NCBI RefSeq assembly: GCF_019551435.1
Contig: NZ_CP080544.1
Coordinates: forward strand, 62,001 to 126,000
Source of the DNA: Lysobacter soyae
Lineage (GTDB): Bacteria > Pseudomonadota > Gammaproteobacteria > Xanthomonadales > Xanthomonadaceae
Direction: 5' to 3'
Length of the DNA stretch: 64,000 bases
Shown here: positions 16,836 through 24,622 of the stretch, in pieces
Numbering within the stretch: position 1 is the first letter of the stretch
Layout of the letters: each line of letters starts with the position of its first letter
Notes under the pieces: model-generated
What the model saw: the letters and a program-made list of their open reading frames with translations, nothing else
What the model was told of the DNA's origin: nothing
The model's database searches: none
Position numbers and translations under genes: made by a program

Positions 16836-19247
16836 ATGGCCCGCTTGGCAAAACTGACAATCGAACACAGCAACGACGTCCCGTCAGTGCCCGCGGATAA
16901 CCCCGCCTTGCTGCCGCGACTGACCCGAAAATATCGCGATCGCATCACCGGCGCCTTCGTCGTGCCGGCACGTGAAGGGCAATACGCTGATTTTCCCGAC
17001 GCCTTGCCCGAGGCGTTGGTTCGCGCGCTGCAGGCTCGCGGACGCACACGTCTGTATTCGCACCAACGTGCCGCATGGGATGCCGTCGCGCGCGGCGAGG
17101 ATGTGGTGATCGTCACGCCGACTGCGTCGGGCAAAACCTTGTGTTACACGCTGCCCGTGGTCACCGCGGCGATCAAAGATCACAGCAAAGCGTTGTACCT
17201 GTTCCCGACCAAGGCCTTGGCGCAGGATCAGGTCGCTGAGCTGATCGAACTCACGCGCGCCGGCGAACTCGGGATTCGCGCCGCCACATTCGATGGCGAC
17301 ACGCCGGGCGACCAACGGCAAGCCATCCGCTTGAACGGCGATATCGTGGTGTCGAATCCCGACATGCTGCACCAAGGCATCCTGCCGCACCACACCAAAT
17401 GGGCGCAGTTCTTCGAGAACTTGAAGTTTGTGGTCATCGATGAAGTGCACACCTATCGCGGCGTGTTCGGTTCGCATTTGGCCAATGTCCTGCGTCGACT
17501 CGAACGTATCTGTGCGTTCTACGGTGCGAAGCCACAATTCATTTTATGTTCGGCGACGATCGGCAATCCGCAGGCCCATGCCGAAGCCTTGCTCGGTCGT
17601 CCGGTCACAGCCATCACCGAGTCGGGCGCACCTAGCGGCGAGAAACATGTCTTGCTGTGGAATCCGCCGGTGGTGAATCCTGATTTGGGCCTGCGTGCTT
17701 CGGCACGCTCGCAGTCGAACCGGATTTCCCGCCTCGCCATCAAATCGGGATTGAAGACTTTGGTGTTTGCGCAGTCGCGCACCATGGTGGAAGTGCTGAC
17801 GAAATACTTGAAGGATGTGTTCGATCACGATCCGCGCAAACCGGCGCGCATTCGTGCCTATCGCGGTGGTTATTTGCCTACCGAGCGCCGTGACGCCGAA
17901 CGTGCCATGCGCGAAGGCCGGGTCGACGGCATCGTCGCCACGTCCGCGTTGGAATTGGGCGTGGATATCGGCGCCCTCGACGTGGTGGTGTTGAATGGTT
18001 ATCCGGGCAGCATCAGTGGCACCTGGCAGCGCATCGGGCGTGCCGGGCGGCGTCAGCAAACCAGTCTCGGTATCTTGGTGGCGAGCTCAGATCCGCTCGA
18101 CCAATACGTGGTGCGCCATCCGGAGTTTTTTTCCGAGGCGCCGCCGGAGCATGCGCGCATCGCGCCGAATCAACCGGTGATCTTGCTCGACCACATCCGA
18201 TGCGCGGCCTTCGAGCTGCCTTTTTTGACCGGCGACCTTTTCGGCCCGGTGGTGCCCGATGTGTATCTCGAAGTTCTGGCCGAAGACGGCGTCGTGCACC
18301 AAGAGGGCATGCGTTGGGAATGGATTGCCGACAGCTATCCGGCCAATGCGGTGAGTTTGCGCTCGGTGGCTGATGGCAATTTCGTGGTCGTGGATCGCAC
18401 CGATGGCCGCCAGACGATCATTGCCGAGGTTGATTTCAGCAGTGCGGCGTTGATGCTGTATGAAGGCGCGATCCACATGGTGCAATCGGTTCCCTACCAA
18501 GTCGAGAAGCTAGATTGGGAAGGACGCAAGGCTTACGTCACCCGCACCCATGTCGACTACTACACCGATGCAATCGACTACACGCGACTGAAAGTCTTGG
18601 AAAGCTTTGATCGTGAAGTGGCCGGTGTCGGCCAGGTCCATCACGGCGAAGTGCATGTGGTGCGCCGCGTATCGGGCTACAAGAAAATCCGTTACTACAC
18701 ACACGAAAATATCGGTTACGGACCGGTCAACTTACCTGATCAGGAAATGCATACCACCAGTTGCTGGTGGCAATTGCCTGAGCCGGTGTTGAATGCCTTG
18801 TTCGAATCGCGCAATGAGGCCTTGGAAGGTTTTCTGGGCGCGGCACATGCGCTGCACGTTGTCGCCAGAATTGCCGTGATGGCCGATGCGGCGGATCTGC
18901 AGAAATCCGTGGGCAGTGGCGATGGTGCATGGTCAGCAGTGCGCGATCGCAGTGGTCGCGGGCAATTACGCGCCACCGGTGGCGGCGGCTTGGAAGCGGA
19001 GAGCATCGCGCGATTCGAGCCGACGGTGTATCTGTATGACAACTACCCGGGCGGCGTCGGCCTGTCCGAACCCTTGTGGCAGCGTCAACGCGAATTGCTT
19101 GAGCGTGCGCAATCTTTGTTGCGCGCTTGCGAATGCCGGGCGGGATGCCCGGCCTGCGTGGGGCCGGTGCTCGAAGAAGATCTGCCAATGGCGCAATCAC
19201 CCAAAGCCTTGGCACTCACCGTGCTCTCAGCCTTCTACGCGGTATGA
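16836..19247 (+). CDS. DEAD/DEAH-box helicase with DUF1998 zinc cluster (MrfA/YprA family)
   Basis: 803 residues (B. subtilis MrfA about 750). In order: Q-like motif YSHQRAAWDAV (about 74-84), Walker A TPTASGKT (94-101), a DEVH box (VVIDEVHTYRG, near 203), FILCSATIGNP, then domain 2 with ATSALELGVDIGALDVVVLNG and QRIGRAGR. The C-terminal DUF1998/MZB region has the four-Cys cluster CECRAGCPAC (about 764-773). In B. subtilis, MrfA works with the exonuclease MrfB to repair mitomycin C damage. A good GGAGG precedes the ATG, 39 bp after recD, and its stop overlaps the partner exonuclease gene, so function in DNA-lesion repair is inferred with fair confidence. Confidence 0.9.
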   Translation: MARLAKLTIEHSNDVPSVPADNPALLPRLTRKYRDRITGAFVVPAREGQYADFPDALPEALVRALQARGRTRLYSHQRAAWDAVARGEDVVIVTPTASGKTLCYTLPVVTAAIKDHSKALYLFPTKALAQDQVAELIELTRAGELGIRAATFDGDTPGDQRQAIRLNGDIVVSNPDMLHQGILPHHTKWAQFFENLKFVVIDEVHTYRGVFGSHLANVLRRLERICAFYGAKPQFILCSATIGNPQAHAEALLGRPVTAITESGAPSGEKHVLLWNPPVVNPDLGLRASARSQSNRISRLAIKSGLKTLVFAQSRTMVEVLTKYLKDVFDHDPRKPARIRAYRGGYLPTERRDAERAMREGRVDGIVATSALELGVDIGALDVVVLNGYPGSISGTWQRIGRAGRRQQTSLGILVASSDPLDQYVVRHPEFFSEAPPEHARIAPNQPVILLDHIRCAAFELPFLTGDLFGPVVPDVYLEVLAEDGVVHQEGMRWEWIADSYPANAVSLRSVADGNFVVVDRTDGRQTIIAEVDFSSAALMLYEGAIHMVQSVPYQVEKLDWEGRKAYVTRTHVDYYTDAIDYTRLKVLESFDREVAGVGQVHHGEVHVVRRVSGYKKIRYYTHENIGYGPVNLPDQEMHTTSCWWQLPEPVLNALFESRNEALEGFLGAAHALHVVARIAVMADAADLQKSVGSGDGAWSAVRDRSGRGQLRATGGGGLEAESIARFEPTVYLYDNYPGGVGLSEPLWQRQRELLERAQSLLRACECRAGCPACVGPVLEEDLPMAQSPKALALTVLSAFYAV

Positions 19248-20086
19248 CCGTCTCGTTGGCGCGTTTACGTGCGCTGCGCCAGGAAAGCGGTACATCGCCG
19301 CGCGTGCCGGCGGTCGCGACGACGGATTCGCGCACGCAGATCGAGGCCTTGCGAAAGCTGATTCGTTTGAAAGAACGCGCCCAGCCCAAGCAAGCACCGG
19401 CACACAGCCGTGTGATCCCGGGCATCGAGATCGCCGAGGGCCTGTGGCTGGCGGAAAGCTTTCACGCTCTGGACGCCGCCTGGCCGGATCAACTTTGCTG
19501 CAAATTTGATCGCCGCGACGTGCCCGTTCACACCCGCGACCTGTTGTTCTTCGATACCGAAACCACCGGTTTGGCAGGCGGAACCGGCACGCGCGCCTTT
19601 ATGATCGGTGTTGCCGACATTCAAGACGCGCATTTGCGAATCCGGCAATTGACGATCAGCACCATGCGCGCCGAAACCGCGATGCTCGAAACCTTTCAAA
19701 GCTGGCTCGCGCCCGGCACGGTACTCGCGAGCTACAACGGCAAGAGCTATGACGCGCCATTACTACGCACGCGCTTTCGGCTGATGAGTTTGGCCGATCC
19801 TATCAGCGCACTCGACCACATCGATTTGCTGTACCCGTCCCGTCGACATTGGAAAGGCCGTTATGAGAATTGTCGATTGGCCACCATCGAACATCGGGTA
19901 TTGGGCGTGGTGCGTGAAGACGACCTGCCGGGCAGTGAGGCGCCTGCCGCATGGCTGCAATATTTGCGCGGTGGGAGCGCACACATGTTGAAGCGCGTCT
20001 TGGCCCACAACCATCAGGATGTGGTGAGTCTCGCGCGCTTGTTTGTGCGCCTTAGCCAAACCGGATCGCCAGTCGCTGAGGAATGA
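19244..20086 (+). CDS. RNase H-like DEDD exonuclease (MrfB/YprB family)
   Basis: 280 residues, shorter than B. subtilis MrfB (about 410, with a C-terminal extension missing here). The DEDD exonuclease motifs are visible: FFDTETTGLAGG (Asp104, Glu106), ASYNGKSYDAPLLRTRF (ExoII Asp), and LAHNHQDVVSLARL (ExoIII). The N-terminal 60 residues are basic and probably a linker. The start overlaps the helicase stop (ATGA), the same pairing and order as mrfA-mrfB. Predicted to trim DNA opened by the helicase during repair of crosslinks or bulky adducts; metal dependence is expected from the family. Confidence 0.85.
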   Translation: MTVSLARLRALRQESGTSPRVPAVATTDSRTQIEALRKLIRLKERAQPKQAPAHSRVIPGIEIAEGLWLAESFHALDAAWPDQLCCKFDRRDVPVHTRDLLFFDTETTGLAGGTGTRAFMIGVADIQDAHLRIRQLTISTMRAETAMLETFQSWLAPGTVLASYNGKSYDAPLLRTRFRLMSLADPISALDHIDLLYPSRRHWKGRYENCRLATIEHRVLGVVREDDLPGSEAPAAWLQYLRGGSAHMLKRVLAHNHQDVVSLARLFVRLSQTGSPVAEE

Positions 20087-20168
20087 GTCAGGAACGTGAT
20101 CGGTACGCGAATGCGTTCAAGCCATCGCGTGCGAACATCCGGACAATTGGCAAGAAAGGGCAACTCGC

Positions 20169-21383
20169 TTGGATCTGAAAAGTGGCTATCCGTTTTGGGC
20201 GGTCAAGAACGGGTTGATGCATGCGTTTCCGGCACTCGACAGCGATGTGCGCTGCGATGTGGTGGTGTTGGGTGCGGGCATCACCGGCGCGTTGATCGCA
20301 CGCGAATTGGTTGCGAATGGACATTCGGTCTGCGTTCTGGACAAACGCGACGTGGCGTGGGGCAGTACTTCGGCCAGCACGGCCCTGCTGCAGTACGAAA
20401 TCGATACGCCGATGACCGAGCTCGCGAAGCGTTTTGGTGAAGCCGACGCCTTGCTGGCCTATCGCGCATGTCTTCAGGCGATTCCGGTGTTGGCGGACAT
20501 TGCCGCCGAAGCGCGCGACGCGGGATTCGCATTCACGCGCAGCCTCTACTATGCCAGCAAGAAGTCGCACCGAAAATCCATGCAGGCGGAATTCGCACTG
20601 CGCTTGAAACACGGATTTCCCGTGCATTGGCTGGAGGCAGGTGACGTCCGGGCGCAGTTTCTGATCGATGCACCGGCAGCGATCTTGAGCGACGTCGCGG
20701 CGCAGGTCGATCCGTATCGCCTTGCCTATCGCCTACTGATGCGTGCGGCGGCGCAAGGCGCGCGGGTGCACGACCGTTGCAGGCTGACCAAAATCTCCGC
20801 CCGCCCGCGTGGTGTCGAACTGACGACCGAGCGCGGCTTTCAGGTGCGCGCCAAGCACTTGATCGTCGCGGCGGGCTACGAATCACAGGGCTTCATCAAA
20901 CAACGTGTGGCACGCAATCGCAGCAGTTACGCCTGGATTTCCGAACCGGTGGTAGGCGGCGTGCCTCATGCCCTCACACAGGCCATGGTCTGGGAAAGTG
21001 CACGCCCCTACCTCTATGCGCGCGCGACGTCCGACCATCGGGTGCTGATGGGCGGCGAAGATGATGCGGTCGATATCCCGGTCAAGCGCGACGTACGTTT
21101 GGCCAAGAAGGCAGACATCTTGCAGCGCAAAGCGGCGCGATTGTTCCCGGATGTCGCGCTTCGCCCCTCGTTCGCCTGGGCGGGCACATTTGCGGAAACC
21201 GAGGATGGCCTGCCCTTCTTCGGCCCGCACCCGGAGCATCCGCCCCACGTTCTGTTCGCCATGGCTTACGGGGGCAACGGCATTACCTATTCGGCGATTG
21301 GCGCGCGCTTGCTCAGGGCCACGATCGAGGGCCGCACGCACCCCCTGGCCAACCTGTTTTCATTCGCGCGATTGGGGCGCTGA
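20169..21383 (+). CDS. FAD-dependent oxidoreductase (DAO family)
   Basis: 404 residues. The dinucleotide-binding motif VVVLGAGITGALIARELVANG lies near residues 31-51, with GSTSASTALLQYEID after it as in glycine/sarcosine oxidase-like (DAO) proteins, and a C-terminal FAD contact FAMAYGGNGITYSAIGARLL. Probable amino-acid or amine oxidation; the substrate is not inferable. I use a TTG start at 20169 because AAGGG precedes it by 7 to 8 nt; the first ATG (20217) would leave only about 14 residues before the Rossmann strand. It lies 82 bp after the exonuclease gene, same strand, possibly its own unit. Confidence 0.82.
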   Translation: MDLKSGYPFWAVKNGLMHAFPALDSDVRCDVVVLGAGITGALIARELVANGHSVCVLDKRDVAWGSTSASTALLQYEIDTPMTELAKRFGEADALLAYRACLQAIPVLADIAAEARDAGFAFTRSLYYASKKSHRKSMQAEFALRLKHGFPVHWLEAGDVRAQFLIDAPAAILSDVAAQVDPYRLAYRLLMRAAAQGARVHDRCRLTKISARPRGVELTTERGFQVRAKHLIVAAGYESQGFIKQRVARNRSSYAWISEPVVGGVPHALTQAMVWESARPYLYARATSDHRVLMGGEDDAVDIPVKRDVRLAKKADILQRKAARLFPDVALRPSFAWAGTFAETEDGLPFFGPHPEHPPHVLFAMAYGGNGITYSAIGARLLRATIEGRTHPLANLFSFARLGR

Positions 21384-21415
21384 TGCCGTAGAACCCGGCT
21401 TTCGTCGCATCGGCG

Positions 21416-21443
21416 TTGACAATCGCGTCGATTCAACTGTACT
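21416..21443 (+). promoter_or_regulatory. Putative sigma-70 promoter of the gntR-ABC-peptidase operon
   Basis: A perfect -35 TTGACA (21416-21421) is followed after 16 nt by TGTACT (21438-21443), a reasonable -10. It sits 35 nt before the gntR ATG and overlaps the palindrome at 21436-21460, so a bound repressor would block the -10. Seen directly; activity is inferred. Confidence 0.6.
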
Positions 21444-21460
21444 GTCCGCGCTAGTACAGT
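21436..21460. promoter_or_regulatory. Palindromic operator, likely GntR autoregulation site
   Basis: ACTGTACT and AGTACAGT form a perfect 8-bp inverted repeat separated by 9 nt, covering the predicted -10 and start region of the gntR operon. YtrA-type GntR repressors are known to bind such sites in front of their own ABC operons, so this is the probable binding site of the adjacent regulator. Confidence 0.65.
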
Positions 21461-21477
21461 AAGACTGAGAAGACACC

Positions 21478-21888
21478 ATGGCGCGTACCACCCCGTTACT
21501 CATCCAAATCGCCACCGGCGATGTCCGTCCGATCGTCAAGCAAATCACCGACGCGGTGCGTATGAAGATCGCCACCGGGGAACTGACCCAAGGCGATCAA
21601 TTGCCCAGTGTGCGCGGCTTGGCGCAGCAACTGTCGATCAACCCCAATACCGTGTCCAAGGCCTATGCCGAACTGACCACCGAAGGTTGGCTTGAGTCGC
21701 GCCAAGGCCTTGGTTTGTATGTCGCCAAGCCGCGGCAGCGGTTGTCGCAAAGCGAGCGCGCACGTCGGTTTGACGAATCCATGGATCGATTCATGCATGA
21801 CGTGATCCCGCTCGACTATTCCCTCGAAGACATCCAGGACGGGATCGCCCGCGCCTTCGAATTCCACATGCCGAGGAAACGCGCATGA
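21478..21888 (+). CDS. GntR-family transcriptional regulator, YtrA subfamily
   Basis: 136 residues: a winged helix-turn-helix (about 12-80: PIVKQITDAVRMKIATGEL, QLPSVRGLAQQLSINPNTVSKAYAEL, GWLESRQGLGLYVA) and a short C-terminal dimerisation tail of about 50 residues, the compact layout of the YtrA subfamily that lacks an effector domain. These repress adjacent ABC-transporter operons. Its stop overlaps the ABC ATPase start (ATGA), and the palindrome just upstream is the likely operator. GAGAAG precedes the ATG. Confidence 0.92.
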   Translation: MARTTPLLIQIATGDVRPIVKQITDAVRMKIATGELTQGDQLPSVRGLAQQLSINPNTVSKAYAELTTEGWLESRQGLGLYVAKPRQRLSQSERARRFDESMDRFMHDVIPLDYSLEDIQDGIARAFEFHMPRKRA

Positions 21889-22814
21889 CTCATGACCTCA
21901 ACACCGATCTTGTGATCGAAACGCGCGACCTGAGCCGGCTTTACGGCCGCAAGCGCGCACTTGATCACTTGGACCTTGCCATTCCGCGCGGCAAGATCCA
22001 TGCCATCGTCGGCGCCAACGGCGCGGGCAAATCCACACTGTTTCGCATTTTGCTTGGTTTCCAGACGCCGAGCAGCGGCAGCGCCTACATCTTGGGCAAA
22101 GACAGTCAAACGCTCACCTTCGCCGATCGGGGCCGCATTGGCTTCGTCAATGAAGAACACACCTTGCCGGCGTGGTTGCGCGTCGCGCAAATCGTCGCGC
22201 TCCAGCGCAGCCAATACGCCGGCTGGGATCAAGCGGTGTTCGACAAAGTGCTGGGGCATTACCACGTCTTGCCCGAACAAAAAGTCTCGCAACTTTCGCG
22301 GGGTGAACGTGCCGGTTTGAACTTGGCCTTGGCGTTGGCACAAGGGCCCGAATTGCTGGTGCTCGATGAGCCGACGCTCGGTCTCGACGTCGTTGCCAAG
22401 CGCGCATTTCTCGAAGCCTTGATGTACAGCAATGCCACCGAAGCCTGCACGATCATCTACTGCTCACACCAGATGGAAGAGATCGAACGGGTTGCCGACA
22501 ACCTGATCATTCTCGAGAACGGGCGCCTCAAACATATGTCTGCGCCGGAGGATTTTGCCGCGCGTGTCAGCCATTGGATTGCTGACATTCCGTTCAAAGG
22601 CCCGGATCCGAACAGCATTGACGGCTTGCTTGAAATGCAGCGCATCGATGGCCTGCATCACTTTCTGATGTTCGACCGCGACGAAGACTTCGGCACCTGG
22701 TTGCGTTCGCAAGGCGCGCGCAGCGTCCAAACCATGCCGGTGAGCTTGGATCGGGCAGTTAACGCCTTTCTTGCTGCCGGACACAAAACACCTGAACGGA
22801 AATCATCGCCATGA
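21885..22814 (+). CDS. ABC transporter ATP-binding protein
   Basis: 309 residues. Walker A GANGAGKST (43-51), signature LSRGERAG, Walker B LLVLDEPTLGLD, and the H-loop region IIYCSHQMEEIERV are intact. The C-terminal 90 residues after the ATPase core are an accessory domain as in YtrB-type exporters. Coupled to gntR at its start and to the large membrane protein at its end (ATGA overlaps at both), so it should power that protein. Substrate unknown; bacitracin-like or cell-envelope antibiotic export is typical for YtrA-linked units but is inference. Confidence 0.92.
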   Translation: MTHDLNTDLVIETRDLSRLYGRKRALDHLDLAIPRGKIHAIVGANGAGKSTLFRILLGFQTPSSGSAYILGKDSQTLTFADRGRIGFVNEEHTLPAWLRVAQIVALQRSQYAGWDQAVFDKVLGHYHVLPEQKVSQLSRGERAGLNLALALAQGPELLVLDEPTLGLDVVAKRAFLEALMYSNATEACTIIYCSHQMEEIERVADNLIILENGRLKHMSAPEDFAARVSHWIADIPFKGPDPNSIDGLLEMQRIDGLHHFLMFDRDEDFGTWLRSQGARSVQTMPVSLDRAVNAFLAAGHKTPERKSSP

Positions 22815-24622
22815 TCCAACTATTCAACAGCGAGCTGCTGCGTTTTCGTTGTTGGGCCGCCGCCTTGTTCGTGGTGCACGTCGCCGTGCTGGGGCTCGTC
22901 AGTCGTTTCGTTGATCTCGCGCAGCAACCGATCTTCGTCTATCAAGTCTTCGCGATGGTCTACCTCGTGGCCGGCGCGCTGCTCGGGCTGTATCAGATGG
23001 TGACGTATCGCCGCGCCAACCATTGGTTGAATCTGATGCATCGACCCGTACATCGTTTGGGGATTGCCGGTGCGTTGACCGGTGCCGGCGCCTTTTGGCT
23101 GATCGTTGCCACGATGCTGCCGATTTTCATCTTGGCGCTGTATCAGGAGTTGGCTACGCCGCGTGTGGTGGATGTCCGCCACTGGTTGCTAGGTGTGAGC
23201 GCGGGTTTGATCGCACTGATCGGTTATGCGGCAGGGTGCTTCGCCGCTATCGGCAACCGGCGTTATTCCTTTGCCATCTTCCTGTTGCCAACGCTGCTGA
23301 TGTTTGCGCACGCCAACGGCCCCGGCATGCTGGCCGTGCAAGTCACGATTCTTGTGGTCATCGCGGTGCTGATTGCGATCGTGTTCAAGCCGGATCCGAC
23401 GGCGATCCCGACGCAATCCGCGGCCGCCCTGGCGGTGGCACTGCCGGTGCAACTGGCCGCCTACTTTTTGATCTGGATCTTAGGCTACGGCTACGAGCTG
23501 GCCATGAATGTCGCGGGCACCCATCCGCTGACGACGGCACCCGCCGGCGGCGCCATCGAAGCGGATCGACTGCAAGGCAGCCCGACTGAAGGCGGACGCA
23601 AGTTGTTGTTGATGGGGCTTCGTGATGTCACATCAAACGATGCGCAGTTCTGGCGTGAGCAAATTGCGTTGTCCGATGTCTATCTCGGCGGTCCGATGCG
23701 GACGCAAACGTTTCGACATTCACTGACCAATCCGTCGCCGATGGAATTCGACGACGTCGAGCACGGCATCCGTTGGGTGTTCAGCCACGATCGCATGCGC
23801 TTCATCGGCTACGGCACCGGCGACCGTCGCGCACGTGGGGCGTTGGGTGTGGGCGACACACAGGCGGCCTTCCCCGCACCGACGCGCGAGGGCGGCTATG
23901 GCTTCTTGTTCAATAGCCGTGCCGCCTATCAATACGACGCGACGACACAACGGGTCTATGAACGTGTGCGTCTGCCCGAAGGCGAAGTCATGGCGCAGTC
24001 TCCGGAACCGTTGGGCGACAACTTCATGGTGTTGAGTCATCGCGCCATGTACATCTACGCCGGACGTGAGATGGCCAACACCTTGCAAGTGCTGAAACCG
24101 ATCGCGCGCATTCCGTTGAGTTCTGAGGTCGGTCGCTTGAGCATGGTGGCGACCATGGAATTGTTGGATGGCTACCTCATCTCGACCACCTATACCTGGG
24201 GCGTGTGGTCATCCGAATTGCAGCATCCCTATCAACAAGTGCTGCAAGTGGATGCGCAAGGACGTTCGCATGAAGTTGCGCGGCGTGCGCTGAACCTAGA
24301 TTTGCCGGCGCTCTATCCGAGCCGCATCACCTGGTTGTCGCCCGTATTGCGCGCCTTGTGTCTGCAAGCCCAAGATCTGTTTGCCCCGGAAGATGCACTG
24401 CGCGCGTCACCGGAAGCACTGCCCCGCTACATCCAAGGCCTGGCGTTGGTCTGTTGTTTGCTCGCCTTTGTGCTGACATGGGGGCTGACTCGCAACAAAG
24501 CTTTTTCCGCCCGTGAACGCTGGACCTGGATCGCCGTGTGTACCGTGATCGGCCTGCCCGCTGTGTTGGCTTTCTGGTGGATGTTTCGGGACCGCTTCGC
24601 AAAAGCGCTGGGGCAGCAATGA
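22811..24622 (+). CDS. Multi-pass membrane protein, likely ABC permease with a large extracytoplasmic domain
   Basis: 603 residues. About six hydrophobic helices fill the first 240 residues (AALFVVHVAVLGLVSRFV, VFAMVYLVAGALLGLYQMV, GAFWLIVATMLPIFILAL and others), then a hydrophilic block of roughly 290 residues without helices, then two C-terminal helices (ALVCCLLAFVLTWGL, WIAVCTVIGLPAVLAFWWMF). Position between the ABC ATPase and an exported peptidase, with ATGA overlaps on both sides, marks it as the permease. The large soluble insert between the TM blocks is unlike ordinary six-TM permeases. I recognise no named family beyond this. Confidence 0.75.
   Translation: MIQLFNSELLRFRCWAAALFVVHVAVLGLVSRFVDLAQQPIFVYQVFAMVYLVAGALLGLYQMVTYRRANHWLNLMHRPVHRLGIAGALTGAGAFWLIVATMLPIFILALYQELATPRVVDVRHWLLGVSAGLIALIGYAAGCFAAIGNRRYSFAIFLLPTLLMFAHANGPGMLAVQVTILVVIAVLIAIVFKPDPTAIPTQSAAALAVALPVQLAAYFLIWILGYGYELAMNVAGTHPLTTAPAGGAIEADRLQGSPTEGGRKLLLMGLRDVTSNDAQFWREQIALSDVYLGGPMRTQTFRHSLTNPSPMEFDDVEHGIRWVFSHDRMRFIGYGTGDRRARGALGVGDTQAAFPAPTREGGYGFLFNSRAAYQYDATTQRVYERVRLPEGEVMAQSPEPLGDNFMVLSHRAMYIYAGREMANTLQVLKPIARIPLSSEVGRLSMVATMELLDGYLISTTYTWGVWSSELQHPYQQVLQVDAQGRSHEVARRALNLDLPALYPSRITWLSPVLRALCLQAQDLFAPEDALRASPEALPRYIQGLALVCCLLAFVLTWGLTRNKAFSARERWTWIAVCTVIGLPAVLAFWWMFRDRFAKALGQQ

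Noticed and set aside
20087-20168. Plus-strand open frame from 20096 as a small gene before the FAD oxidoreductase
   Set aside because: It overlaps the oxidoreductase start region in another frame, and its product has no recognisable pattern.
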